Assembly (NCBI RefSeq): GCF_042650885.1
Contig: NZ_JBHSBU010000001.1
Coordinates: 1,860,001-1,924,000, forward strand
Direction: 5' to 3'
From: Chitinimonas_A lacunae
Lineage (GTDB): Bacteria; Pseudomonadota; Gammaproteobacteria; Burkholderiales; Chitinimonadaceae
DNA: 64,000 bases
This document shows, in pieces, positions 40,230-49,155 of the stretch. The position numbers and the translations under genes were made by a program. Each line of letters opens with the position of its first letter. Positions within the stretch are counted from its first letter, which is position 1. The notes below the pieces were generated by a model. The model did no database searches. It saw only the letters and a program-made list of their open reading frames with translations, and was not told the DNA's origin.

Positions 40230-42974
40230 GTGTCCGTCCGCTTCAGCCTGACCCCGATTGCCCTGGCGCTGGTCAGTAGCCTGGCCGTTCCGGCCTATGC
40301 CCAGACCGTTCGTGTTGCCGACTTCGAACCGGGTCATGCCCGGCTTGAAAATCCTGCACGCCCCACGCTGAACGCCCCGCAGATGCTGGCTGAACCGCGT
40401 GCCAACCAGTTCTCGGCCAGCCTCGACTGCAACGCAGTGGCCACCATGTCGCCCGCGAACCTGGTCAATGCGCTGCGCAATGCCGACAACCGCGCCTGTG
40501 AAAGCCATTTCTACAATGTCAGCGGCCGCACCGCTGCCAGCCTGTTCGAAGCCAATAAGGTGATCGCCGTCGCCGACGCGCTGACCAGCGAATCGCGCAG
40601 CTACCGCGGCGGCAAGAGCCCGGCGGTCTACAACCTGATCGCCTATCTGCGTGGCGCCTACTATGTGCGCTACAACCGCCCCGACGATATCGTCGACTTC
40701 GCCCCGACTGCCAATCCGCGCGTGATTGCCGCGCTCGACGCCATGTTCGGCAATGGCGCCCGCTTTACCCTCGACGACGATACCGACAGCATCATGCGTG
40801 AATTCTGGACCCTGGCCGCCAGCAATGGCCTGGGCGTCCAACGCCGCTATGTCCATCACGCCGTCGACCTGCTCGGCCGCTTCGACAAGACCTGGCTGGA
40901 AAAGAGCCGTGGCGCCCAGGTCTACGCGGTTTACAACATCTTCTTCCAAGGTTCGTTCAACGAAGACTACCGCGAGCTGATGAAGACCGACCGCACGGTC
41001 ATCGACGCCCTGTCGCGCTTCTACGACAACCATCAGTGGCTGCTCGGTACCGCCGACCAGGTCATCCTGTCCAACGCAGTGCTCGAAGGCAGCCGTCTGC
41101 TGGGCCTCGAAGGTCAGAAGGAAAACGCCAGCGCCTTTATCCGCAAGGTACTGCACCAGCAGCAGAACAATGGCGTGCCCAACGCCCTGTGGATCAACGC
41201 CGCCAATGCCGTGGAGAACTACGACAAGGCAAACTGCGCCAACTACGGCGCCGGTGTGTGCGACTGGAAGAACACCACCATCAACGCCGTGCTCAAGGTC
41301 AACCATACTTGCAGCCCGACCATCCGCATCCGCGCTCAGGAACTGACCCGCGCCCAGCTCGACGACAGCTGCGCCAAACTCAGCCGTGAGGAAAAGCTGT
41401 TCCACAGCACCTTCGGCACCAGTGGCCGTCCGGTTGCCGATGACAACAACAGCGCCCTGGAACTGGTGGTGTTCAAGGACAACGCCAACTATGTGAACTA
41501 CGGCGGTCCGCTGTTCAATTTCGATACCAATAACGGCGGTATGTATCTGGAAGGGGATCCGAGCAAGCCCGGCAACCAGGCCCGCTTCTTTGCCTATGTC
41601 GCGACCTGGATCACCGACCGCTTCCAGATCTGGAACCTCGAACACGAATACGTCCACTACCTCGACGGCCGCTTCAATATGTACGGCGACTTCGGTGCCT
41701 CGGGCAGCGCCCCGGTCACCTGGTGGGTCGAAGGCGTGGGCGAATACCTGAGCCATCAGCAGGACTACCCCGAAGCCGTCGAACTGGCCAAGAAGGGCAA
41801 AGTGCCGCTGTCGACCATCTTCGGCAACAGCTACGAGTCCGGCCAGGACCGCGTCTATCGCTGGGGCTATCTGGCCACCCGCTTCATGATGGAACAGAAG
41901 CGCAGCGTGGTCGAAGCCATGCTCAAGCAGTGGCGTACCGGCAAGTACGACGCCTATGCCGCCGATCTCGAACGGCAGAAGTACAACTACGACAACGAAT
42001 TCAGCGCCTGGCTTGATGTACTGATCAAGAACGGCGGCGTCACGCCGACTCCTACGCCGACGCCGACTCCCACGCCGACGCCGACCCCCACACCGACGCC
42101 GACCCCCACACCGACGCCGACTCCCACACCGACGCCGACCCCCACACCGACGCCGACCCCCACGCCGACGCCGACTCCCACACCGACGCCGACCCCCACG
42201 CCGGATTCCGGCCTGGTGATGCCGACCACGCCCGATCTGCGCGTGACCGAGTCCAATGGCAGCCGTGGCGACGCCAGCATCATCAAGACGCTGTCGAAGC
42301 TGCTGAACCAGCAACTGCAAGGCAGCCAGAACGCCAACCGCGTGCTGCTGGTCAACGGCGGCGGCGCTTCGTTCAACTTCCTGCCGCTGTCGCGCAAGGC
42401 GAAGAGCGGTGGTCTGTCGGTCAGCGCCGAGCATGACGGCCGCTTCGTGCTGGTCGATGACGGCTACGAGACCGTGATGTCCACCATGCTGCCCGACCCG
42501 GCAGCGCTCGCCAGCTACCTGCGCAGCAAGGTCGATCGCTCGGCCAAGGTCGAAGTGCGCAACGATGGCAGCATCCGCCTCAACTACAGCGGTCGCACCT
42601 ATCAGTACGCTGCCGACTGGATGTATGTCACCCAGCAGGACCGTCAACCCGAGATGAGTTCCGCCACCCAGGACGGCACCCGCAGCTTCCGCGACAGCAA
42701 CGGCCGCACCACCCGCCTGCTGCCCGCCTTTGCCGATACCCGCAGCCTGGTGGCCGAACTGAAGGCGCTCGACCCGTGGGTCAAGGTGATGCGTGAAATC
42801 GACGCCTCGATCGTCGTCACCTTCGGCAACAGCACCCGCTTCACCCTGCAAGCCGATCCGGAACTGATCGACGTACCGAGTGAACATGCCAACGACGGCT
42901 GGTGGCTCGACAACGGCTGGCTGGTGCTGCGCAACGGCGACGGCAAGACCGCCCAACGCTTCACCGTCCGCTAA
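40230..42974 (+). CDS. Secreted M9-family collagenase with (TP)27 linker
   Basis: This is a zinc metalloprotease of peptidase family M9 (Vibrio/clostridial collagenase type). The GTG start at 40230 has AGGAG upstream. The signal peptide ends near AYA at residues 22-24. The activator region (about 60-350) precedes the catalytic domain with HEYVHYLDG (zinc ligands His472 and His476, base Glu473) and the third ligand Glu501 in WWVEGVGEYLS. A 27-fold Thr-Pro repeat (about residues 605-658) links to a C-terminal domain of about 255 residues that does not look like the usual PKD or PPC domains. Product 914 aa. A strong terminator follows. The other TP-linked secreted enzyme in the window is the M23 peptidase at 61.9 kb. 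Confidence 0.93.
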   Translation: MSVRFSLTPIALALVSSLAVPAYAQTVRVADFEPGHARLENPARPTLNAPQMLAEPRANQFSASLDCNAVATMSPANLVNALRNADNRACESHFYNVSGRTAASLFEANKVIAVADALTSESRSYRGGKSPAVYNLIAYLRGAYYVRYNRPDDIVDFAPTANPRVIAALDAMFGNGARFTLDDDTDSIMREFWTLAASNGLGVQRRYVHHAVDLLGRFDKTWLEKSRGAQVYAVYNIFFQGSFNEDYRELMKTDRTVIDALSRFYDNHQWLLGTADQVILSNAVLEGSRLLGLEGQKENASAFIRKVLHQQQNNGVPNALWINAANAVENYDKANCANYGAGVCDWKNTTINAVLKVNHTCSPTIRIRAQELTRAQLDDSCAKLSREEKLFHSTFGTSGRPVADDNNSALELVVFKDNANYVNYGGPLFNFDTNNGGMYLEGDPSKPGNQARFFAYVATWITDRFQIWNLEHEYVHYLDGRFNMYGDFGASGSAPVTWWVEGVGEYLSHQQDYPEAVELAKKGKVPLSTIFGNSYESGQDRVYRWGYLATRFMMEQKRSVVEAMLKQWRTGKYDAYAADLERQKYNYDNEFSAWLDVLIKNGGVTPTPTPTPTPTPTPTPTPTPTPTPTPTPTPTPTPTPTPTPTPTPTPTPTPTPTPDSGLVMPTTPDLRVTESNGSRGDASIIKTLSKLLNQQLQGSQNANRVLLVNGGGASFNFLPLSRKAKSGGLSVSAEHDGRFVLVDDGYETVMSTMLPDPAALASYLRSKVDRSAKVEVRNDGSIRLNYSGRTYQYAADWMYVTQQDRQPEMSSATQDGTRSFRDSNGRTTRLLPAFADTRSLVAELKALDPWVKVMREIDASIVVTFGNSTRFTLQADPELIDVPSEHANDGWWLDNGWLVLRNGDGKTAQRFTVR
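42042..42203 (+). repeat. Coding microsatellite (Thr-Pro)27
   Basis: Fifty-four codons alternate Thr and Pro with little codon variation, giving a 6-bp/12-bp tandem repeat. Slippage would change linker length in steps of two residues without breaking the frame. Confidence 0.95.
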
Positions 42975-43025
42975 GCGATCAAGGCGGCCTTGGCCGCTAA
43001 AATCGGACGACCGGCAGTAAAGACG

Positions 43026-43060
43026 ATGCCGATCCCTATCACGGGATCGGCATTGTTTTT
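43026..43060 (+). terminator. Terminator of the collagenase gene
   Basis: ATGCCGATCCC (43026-43036) pairs with GGGATCGGCAT (43043-43053), followed by TGTTTTTT. A degenerate copy of the hairpin without a T-tract lies at about 43183-43208 (TGCCGAT / ATCGGCA). Confidence 0.9.
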
Positions 43061-43232
43061 TGGACCCGCCGGTTTGCGGCCTGAGCCACTACTCCCTCTC
43101 CCTGGTGGACGAAGAGAACCTACGCCGTTCAGCCTTTGCCGCCATTTTCAGCAGAAATCTGCCGGACACCGCCAACAAGACAATGCCGATCCTTTTCGGG
43201 AAATCGGCACAGAGCTGGTTGGGCGGGATAAC

Positions 43233-43327
43233 GCATTTCCAGCCAATTCGGCGTCAGCGTGTCCGGACCTCAAAGCGCAGGCGTACAGCGCTCTACCAGG
43301 CTTAGCGGCGACGCCGATCGAAATGGG
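43233..43327. repeat. Fold-back repeat, copy B
   Basis: Left arm: GCATTTCC (43233-43240), then CGGCGTC (43249-43255). Right arm: GACGCCG (43310-43316), then GAAATG. The core matches copy A in order and spacing, but the inner stem has changed on both sides (GGAGTCA/TGACTCC in A, GGCGTC/GACGCC here). It lies between the convergent collagenase and HTH-regulator genes. The flanking bases up to 43499 hold no gene. Confidence 0.75.
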
Positions 43328-43499
43328 AGGGCGCTCGCCAGAGAAGCCAGCCGATCCGGATACAGCGCATCAGGTTCAGTCCGATCGACCAGCGCCCCAG
43401 AGGAAGGTGCGAAGAATTGTCTGCAGAGACCCTCAGAATATATTCATGCATTTTCAGTTTAAACCCGCACTGAATGAGGCAATTGTTTTTCATATTATT

Positions 43500-44252
43500 T
43501 TATTTTTTCTCACCTTCTTTTCTGCGCATCTTCAGGAATGCCGCCGGCTCCCAACTACGCTGCGCCAGTAACAATACGGTCCCCTGGCGCGATTCGGGCG
43601 GGGCATCGAGGCATTCCTGATGCAGTTCAGCCGCTTCCTGTACCAGGCGCCGCAGTTTCTGCTGCAAGCGCCGCTGGGCATCCTGGGTCAGCATGCCGCT
43701 GACGACATGCAGTGCTTCACCGATGCCATCGAACGGTGCACGCAGAAAGTCATCCTGGGCGTGCTCGCGGAAAAAGCGGTGGATCGGGCCATCGGGCAGC
43801 CAGGAGAAATCGCGCGCCACCCGAGGTTTCACCCGATTGCCGGGCAACAGGTCGATCAGACCGAGCCGGTCGAGCCGTACCAGATAGCCGATGCATTCGG
43901 CCTCTTCGATCTGGTAGTCGCGCACAATGCGCGCCATCGGCCAATGATTGAGGGCACAGACCGCGACCAGCAGCAGCCGCACATCGGCGGCCAGCTCGCG
44001 CTCCTGGGTCTCGGTCAGCCGATGCACCGTGGCGCGGCCGAAATCGGCTTCGCGCACCAGATCGCCAAGTTCTATATCGAGCAGTGTGCAGATCTGTTCG
44101 AGCCGCTGTAAGGTGAAGCGCTCGCCTGAGAACAACCGTTTGACGCTGGCTTCCGACAGATCGAGTTCGGGAGCCAGCCGGGCGTAGGTCCAGCCGCGTG
44201 CCTTCAGCAGGCGCTTCATGGCCAGAATCAGAGGATGATGGGCTTTTTTCAT
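43500..44252 (-). CDS. HTH (XRE-type) transcriptional regulator
   Basis: The preferred start is the ATG at 44252 (MKKAHHPLILAMKRLLKARG); an in-frame ATG at 44288 lies inside the promoter region. The 250 residues begin with a Cro/CI-type helix-turn-helix (about 8-65, WTYARLAPELDLSEASVKRLFSGE). An unassigned helical region of about 180 residues follows, which may bind a ligand. It is divergent from the CREST-family membrane protein. A 23-bp palindrome overlaps its own probable promoter, so autoregulation is likely. Confidence 0.85.
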   Translation of the reverse strand: MKKAHHPLILAMKRLLKARGWTYARLAPELDLSEASVKRLFSGERFTLQRLEQICTLLDIELGDLVREADFGRATVHRLTETQERELAADVRLLLVAVCALNHWPMARIVRDYQIEEAECIGYLVRLDRLGLIDLLPGNRVKPRVARDFSWLPDGPIHRFFREHAQDDFLRAPFDGIGEALHVVSGMLTQDAQRRLQQKLRRLVQEAAELHQECLDAPPESRQGTVLLLAQRSWEPAAFLKMRRKEGEKK

Positions 44253-44256
44253 CAAC

Positions 44257-44279
44257 AAAGTATCTACATACGATACTTT
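44257..44279. promoter_or_regulatory. Palindromic operator at the regulator's own promoter
   Basis: AAAGTATC-N7-GATACTTT is a perfect inverted repeat ending 4 bases before the regulator's ATG at 44252. On the minus strand TTGACA (44288-44283), 16 bp and TAGATA (44266-44261) form a promoter, so the palindrome covers the spacer and -10. Predicted transcription would start almost at the ATG, implying a leaderless mRNA. Confidence 0.65.
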
Positions 44280-44366
44280 CAATGTCAAGAAAGCTCATAT
44301 CCAGCACAATAGTTTCATAAATCATCAACAGCCGACAAGCTGGCGCATCTTCTCAAGGAGCGCGCC

Positions 44367-45119
44367 ATGAGCCATCTTCGTTCCCACCGACTGCCGCTGT
44401 TTGTGGGCGTCCTCGTTCTGATTGTCCTGCTGTTCCATGGGCCGATTGTTCAACCGACCAACTATCACGATTTCGCCGATGACCGTCGTTGGCTTGGCAT
44501 CGACCATGCAGCCGATGTGCTGTCGAATCTGGGTTTTCTGCTGCTGGGCGCCTGGGGAATCCATCATCTGCGCCGAACCGGTCAGGCGGAGCAAGCGGGT
44601 GATCTGGCTTGTCGCCTGTTCTGCGTGGCACTTCTGCTGACGGGCCTGGGTTCGATCTGGTATCACCTGGCTCCCGACAACCAGCGTCTGATCTGGGACC
44701 GCCTGCCGATCGCCTTCGCCTGTGCCATGCTGCTGGCCGCCACACTTGGCCGGCGACTTGACGTTGCCGGCTCACGGCTGCTGACTTCGCTGCTGACGCT
44801 GCTCGCTGTCGCGACGGTGGTGTGGTGGCGGCTCAGCGACGATCTGCGTCCTTATCTGCTGCTGCAACTGACGCCTTTATGGCTGATTCCGCTGTGGCTA
44901 TGGCAACAGCGCGCCCCGGCCGCCGAGCAAGCGACCTTTGGCGCTGCGGTGCTGCTTTATGTGGCGGCCAAGCTGGTCGAAGTGTATGACCATGCCTTGT
45001 TCGAGAGTCTGAAGGTAGTGAGCGGACACACCTTAAAGCATCTGATCGCCACGATTGCCGCTGCGCTGATCGTGCGCCAGGCAGTCAGGGCACATCGCCA
45101 GCGTCACGTATCGGCTTGA
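44367..45119 (+). CDS. CREST-superfamily (ceramidase-like) membrane protein
   Basis: The 250-residue protein has about seven hydrophobic segments. It carries the motifs of the CREST group (alkaline ceramidase, PAQR receptors): an early Asp region (YHDFADDRRWLGIDHAADVLSN), SIWYHLAPDNQRLIWDRLP, and a late HTLKHLIAT. These Ser/His/Asp residues form a metal-dependent hydrolase site in the family. The Shine-Dalgarno AAGGAG is well placed. It is divergent from the HTH regulator, which may control it. The substrate, probably a lipid amide, is inferred only from the family. Confidence 0.82.
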   Translation: MSHLRSHRLPLFVGVLVLIVLLFHGPIVQPTNYHDFADDRRWLGIDHAADVLSNLGFLLLGAWGIHHLRRTGQAEQAGDLACRLFCVALLLTGLGSIWYHLAPDNQRLIWDRLPIAFACAMLLAATLGRRLDVAGSRLLTSLLTLLAVATVVWWRLSDDLRPYLLLQLTPLWLIPLWLWQQRAPAAEQATFGAAVLLYVAAKLVEVYDHALFESLKVVSGHTLKHLIATIAAALIVRQAVRAHRQRHVSA

Positions 45120-45155
45120 TAAAGACGCAATCCAGCATCGCCGTGACCAACAAAA

Positions 45156-45184
45156 ACGGGGAGGACGCTGATCGTCCTCCCCGT
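45156..45184. terminator. Bidirectional terminator between convergent genes
   Basis: ACGGGGAGGAC (45156-45166) pairs with GTCCTCCCCGT (45174-45184). On the minus strand it is followed by TTTTTG, suiting the minus-strand gene ending at 45203. Confidence 0.85.
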
Positions 45185-45202
45185 CTGCTTATCACTTCCC
45201 CC

Positions 45203-46060
45203 TCAAGCCTGTAGATTCAGCAGCGACGCCGCGCCACGGCTTCCACCCTGGCTGTCGCGGCCAGCTGCCACACCCTGGCCATTGAGATCGAAGGCGCCAA
45301 GATCGGCCAGCCCTTCGATACCGGCCACATCGCGCGCCCAGATGCGCAGTTGGCCCATCATCTCGTCCATGCTCTTGAGCCAATCGGGCTTGTCGGCGTC
45401 CTTGTCCTTGCCGGCCTCGACCATCTCAGCGGCGTTTTCCTGCAACTTGGCCAGCAGTTGGCGCAGATTGCCGCCTTCGCCGGCACCCTGCATGCCTTGA
45501 CGGTCGAAGTTCAGTTCAAGCGGCTGGTCGGTTTCGATCCGGGTCTGTTCGCTCTTGAGCGACAGGCGGGCGATGCTGATTTCAGCCTTGAATTCGAGCT
45601 GACGGCCGTCTTCGAGCTTGATCGTGCCCGATGCGCTGAAATGCAGCGCTTCCTGTTCGAAATCGATGGCGCGATGCTCGAAACGGGCAAGGCCACCCTG
45701 GCTGCTCAGGGAATCCGAGCTGAGCTGGACGCGGTCGCGCTGATAGTTGAGATCGGCTTTGAAATTATCGATGGCGAGGCCGCCATCGCTGCCCTGGTCG
45801 GCCGCCTTGACGCCGAAGCCGCTGAGCGTGGCGCCCAGGGCCTGGCCCAATAGATCGCGCCAGGGTAACTCGCCGACGGCGGCACTGAGATCGTCCAGTG
45901 CCGCCAGGGCTTGGGTAGGGGTGCTGAGATCGACCCGGCTGGCCTGGTCGCCGGAGGTGGTTTGTCGGGGGGTATCGCGCTGCTGGGTGGAAGAGCGCTC
46001 CATGTCAAAGCGCGGCAGCGTCAGATTATTCAGCGCAGAGCTTAGGGAATTGATCGCCAT
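45203..46060 (-). CDS. Hypothetical soluble protein
   Basis: The ATG at 46060 has GGAGGA seven bases upstream; an earlier in-frame ATG at 46075 overlaps that site and is unlikely. The 285 residues start with a Ser/Thr/Gln-rich segment. A beta-rich middle region follows (about 95-190), with LEDGRQLEFKAEISIARLSL and FEQEALHFSASGTI. After an amphipathic stretch, the protein ends in a Gly/Ala-rich tail (DLNGQGVAAGRDSQGG). There is no signal peptide and no membrane segment. I do not recognise a characterised family. It is transcribed alone, divergent from serS. Confidence 0.75.
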   Translation of the reverse strand: MAINSLSSALNNLTLPRFDMERSSTQQRDTPRQTTSGDQASRVDLSTPTQALAALDDLSAAVGELPWRDLLGQALGATLSGFGVKAADQGSDGGLAIDNFKADLNYQRDRVQLSSDSLSSQGGLARFEHRAIDFEQEALHFSASGTIKLEDGRQLEFKAEISIARLSLKSEQTRIETDQPLELNFDRQGMQGAGEGGNLRQLLAKLQENAAEMVEAGKDKDADKPDWLKSMDEMMGQLRIWARDVAGIEGLADLGAFDLNGQGVAAGRDSQGGSRGAASLLNLQA

Positions 46061-46280
46061 CGTTCTGTCCTCCATTGCGTAGTGATCGGTTATCGGCTGC
46101 CGGTTTCACCTCTTGAAACCGTCCGTCAGACCCCGGGCGAGTGAAGCCATTGGCGCTTGGCAGGGAAGGACGTATGCTCGTCGGTTCGCTTTCACAAACA
46201 TCCATTCGTTATATCGAACGGATATTCGCTATAGCGAACAACCGTTAAAATGCCGAGACGAATTTCTAAGAAAGAGCGCC

Positions 46281-47564
46281 ATGCTTGATATCCAGCTACT
46301 TCGCACCGACCTCGAAGCCGTGGCCGAGCGCCTGTCCGCTCGCGGCTTCAAGCTCGATACCGCCACCTTTGCTGCCCTCGAACACGAGCGTAAATCCTTG
46401 CAGACCCGTACCCAGGAACTGCAAGCCAAGCGCAACAGTTCCGCCAAGCAGATCGGTATCGCCAAGTCCAAGGGCGAAGACGTCTCGGCCATCATGGCAG
46501 AGGTCGGCGGTATCGGCGAAGAACTCAAGGCCTGCGAGGCTTCGCTGGCTGCCTTGCAGGAAAAGATCAACGACCTGCTGCTCTATATCCCCAATCTGCC
46601 GCACGAATCGGTGCCGACCGGCAACGACGAGCGTGACAATGTCGAAGTCCGCCGCTGGGGCACGCCGCGCCAGTTCGACTTTCCGGTGCGCGACCATGTC
46701 GATGTCGGCGGTCCGCTCGGCCTCGATTTCGAAACCGGCGCCAAACTGTCGGGTGCCCGCTTTACCGTGCTGCGCGGCAATATCGCCCGTCTGCACCGCG
46801 CGCTTGCCCAGTTCATGCTGGATCTGCAAACGCGCGAACACGGCTACACCGAGCTGTACACGCCGTATATCGTCAATGCCGAAGTGCTGTACGGCACCGG
46901 CCAGCTGCCCAAATTCGCCGAGGATATGTTCAAGGTGGAAAAAGGCGGTGATGAAGACGCGGCGGCCCAATACCTGATCTCCACCTCGGAAATCACCCTG
47001 ACCAACACGGTGCGCGACTCGGTCCTCAAGGCCGACGAGCTGCCGCTCAAGCTGACCGCCCATTCGCCCTGCTTCCGCTCGGAAGCCGGCTCCTACGGCC
47101 GCGACACCCGGGGCATGATTCGCCAGCACCAGTTCGAAAAGGTCGAAATGGTGCAGATCACCCATCCGGACCATTCCTACGCCGCCCTCGAAGAAATGGT
47201 CGGCCATGCCGAAGCGGTGCTGCAAAAGCTGGGCCTGCCCTATCGCGTGATCACCCTGTGTACCGGTGATATGGGCTTTACCGCCGCCAAGACCTACGAT
47301 CTGGAAGTCTGGCTGCCGGCGCAGAATACCTACCGCGAGATTTCGAGCTGCTCCAACTGCGAAGCCTTCCAGGCGCGGCGGATGCAGACCCGCTTCAAGA
47401 ACGAGCAAGGCAAGAACGAGCTGGTCCATACCCTGAACGGCTCGGGCCTGGCAGTCGGCCGGACCTTGGTGGCCGTGCTGGAGAACTACCAGAACGCCGA
47501 TGGCTCGGTCAGCGTACCCGAAGCGCTGCGGCCTTATCTTGGTGGTGTGGAACGACTGGGCTGA
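46281..47564 (+). CDS. serS: Seryl-tRNA synthetase
   Basis: SerS charges tRNA-Ser and tRNA-Sec. The start is the ATG at 46281 (MLDIQLLRTDLEAVAERLSARG); the frame is open further upstream without similarity. The 427 residues contain the long N-terminal coiled-coil arm (about 28-100), class II motif 2 (SPCFRSEAGSYGRDTRGMIR) and motif 3 (LNGSGLAVGRTLVAVLENYQ). Length is normal. A strong terminator follows. Confidence 0.97.
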   Translation: MLDIQLLRTDLEAVAERLSARGFKLDTATFAALEHERKSLQTRTQELQAKRNSSAKQIGIAKSKGEDVSAIMAEVGGIGEELKACEASLAALQEKINDLLLYIPNLPHESVPTGNDERDNVEVRRWGTPRQFDFPVRDHVDVGGPLGLDFETGAKLSGARFTVLRGNIARLHRALAQFMLDLQTREHGYTELYTPYIVNAEVLYGTGQLPKFAEDMFKVEKGGDEDAAAQYLISTSEITLTNTVRDSVLKADELPLKLTAHSPCFRSEAGSYGRDTRGMIRQHQFEKVEMVQITHPDHSYAALEEMVGHAEAVLQKLGLPYRVITLCTGDMGFTAAKTYDLEVWLPAQNTYREISSCSNCEAFQARRMQTRFKNEQGKNELVHTLNGSGLAVGRTLVAVLENYQNADGSVSVPEALRPYLGGVERLG

Positions 47565-47673
47565 TTGGGCTCGCGCCCGAGCCGTCGCTGAAAAAGCGCA
47601 ATCTTGGGTTCGTCCCTGCCACCCAGTGAGCATCCAACAGGCTTGGATGCCAACGCTGAACCATCGCCCCAGC

Positions 47674-47712
47674 AAAAAACCTCGCCCAAGTCGTCGTGGC
47701 GAGGTTTTTTAT
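47674..47712 (+). terminator. Terminator of serS
   Basis: AAAAAACCTCGCC (47674-47686) pairs with GGCGAGGTTTTTT (47698-47710). A-rich and T-rich ends make it suitable for both strands, and the next gene is convergent. Confidence 0.92.
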
Positions 47713-47768
47713 TATTCATCTAATGAATGCTTTAACTCTGGCACTGATTTTTCAGAAAATTTTACTGA

Positions 47769-48095
47769 TCAACCAACTGCCGTGCAGTCGCACTCACGCT
47801 GTGCCGGACGGCCGCCCAGTTCATGCCACAGCCGGGTAAACCAGCCGACTGTCGGCGCAGCAGGTTTCACCACCCGGACTTCGGCATTGGCCAGTCCTTC
47901 GACCACCGTGCAGCCATTGCCATGGAGCACATAGCGCTCGCCGGCAGCCAGCCAGTGGTCATCGCCACCTTGCTCGGTCAGCCAGAGCGAGCCGCTCAGG
48001 CATTCGATCACCGTTCCATCGATACTGCGCAGACTCAGCACCTCGGCGCGTTCCAGACGGCGTTCAAATTCGATAAAATCATGCAGCATTTTCAT
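47769..48095 (-). CDS. DUF2917 family protein
   Basis: The 108-residue protein has the DUF2917 pattern: an all-beta cupin-like core with LSLRSIDGTVIECLSGSLWL, then GDDHWLAAGERYVLHGNGCTV. No function is established for the family. It is divergent from a GcvA-like LysR regulator, an arrangement repeatedly seen with DUF2917 genes in Betaproteobacteria, so the regulator probably controls it. Confidence 0.85.
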   Translation of the reverse strand: MKMLHDFIEFERRLERAEVLSLRSIDGTVIECLSGSLWLTEQGGDDHWLAAGERYVLHGNGCTVVEGLANAEVRVVKPAAPTVGWFTRLWHELGGRPAQRECDCTAVG

Positions 48096-48186
48096 TCTCC
48101 TTCTGCCTGGCTGGCTAGTTCATGAGGCTGATTTTGCTGGGAATGCAGCTTTACAACAAACGATTGTTTTTCAGCGGAATAGTGAA

Positions 48187-49083
48187 TTGAATTCAACATT
48201 TGAAAAACCGGTACGCCTGCCCTCGCTGGTGGCGCTGCGGGCCTTCGAAGCCACTGCCCGGCTGGGCGGCGTGGCACGCGCGGCGGCGGAATTGTTTGTG
48301 ACGCCCAGCGCCGTCAGCCATCAGATCAAATCGCTCGAGACCGAACTGGGCATGACCCTGGTGGTGCGGCAAGGACGCGGCATCGTGCTGACGGCCGATG
48401 GCCGCCGGGTCGCCGCCGCCGCCGGAGATGCCTTTGCGGCGCTCAGTGCATCGCTGGCAGCCTTGCGGCGCGAATGCGAGCGGCCCCGAGTGGTCGTCAC
48501 CGCCATGCCCTCCTTCGCCGCCCGCTGGCTGACCCCACGGCTTGGCCGCTTTATCGAAGCCCATCCCGAGATCGAACTGCGTATCCAGACCTCGCAGACC
48601 GTCGAGCATCTGGCCGCGCAAGGCATGGATCTGGCGATCCGCATGGGCCTTGGCAACTGGCCCGGCGTTCATTCCCGACCGTTCATGAATGATTCGCTGC
48701 TGGTGGCAGCCCGCCCCGACCTGGCTGGCGGCCTGCCCCGCTGCCCGACCGAACTGACCCACTGCACCCTGCTTGGCGCCGATGGCGAACCCTGGCCCGA
48801 ATGGCTGGCGCAGACCGGGGTGAGCGGGGACAGTCCGCTGCGCGAGGTGACCTATTCCGACTCCGGCATGGTGGTGCAGGCAGCGCTCGATGGTCAGGGG
48901 GTGGCGCTGACCCGGCGCTCCCTGGTTGGCGACGAATTGCAGCGCGGCCGGCTGGTGCAGTTGTTCGGCCAGGAATTACCGCTGGAGCGCCGCTATTGGC
49001 TGGTGACGCCCGAGCCGCCGCCCTACCGCCCGGCCGTGGCCGCCTTTATCGACTGGCTGGAGCAGGAGAAGCTCCAGCCTTGA
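48187..49083 (+). CDS. LysR-type regulator, GcvA-like
   Basis: The 298-residue protein has an N-terminal winged helix-turn-helix (about 13-72, LPSLVALRAFEATARLGGVARAAAELFVTPSAVSHQIKSLE) and a type 2 periplasmic-binding-like effector domain. The start appears to be a TTG at 48187; no ATG or GTG stands between it and the HTH. The 91-bp gap to DUF2917 is the expected site for its operator. The effector is unknown. Confidence 0.9.
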   Translation: MNSTFEKPVRLPSLVALRAFEATARLGGVARAAAELFVTPSAVSHQIKSLETELGMTLVVRQGRGIVLTADGRRVAAAAGDAFAALSASLAALRRECERPRVVVTAMPSFAARWLTPRLGRFIEAHPEIELRIQTSQTVEHLAAQGMDLAIRMGLGNWPGVHSRPFMNDSLLVAARPDLAGGLPRCPTELTHCTLLGADGEPWPEWLAQTGVSGDSPLREVTYSDSGMVVQAALDGQGVALTRRSLVGDELQRGRLVQLFGQELPLERRYWLVTPEPPPYRPAVAAFIDWLEQEKLQP

Positions 49084-49155
49084 GGCCCGCGCCGGTGTGG
49101 CCGGCGTTCCGACTTGTTTTGCCGCACTGTGCGGCTACTGATCCCGGAGTTTCCG

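Noticed and set aside
42042..42203. Possible CRISPR or satellite array
   Set aside because: The repeats have no spacers and stay in the collagenase frame as Thr-Pro codons.
40206..42956. 916-codon open frame antisense to the collagenase gene
   Set aside because: It is produced by the codon bias of the real gene; it lacks family motifs and is full of Gly/Val/Ala repeats mirroring the TP linker.
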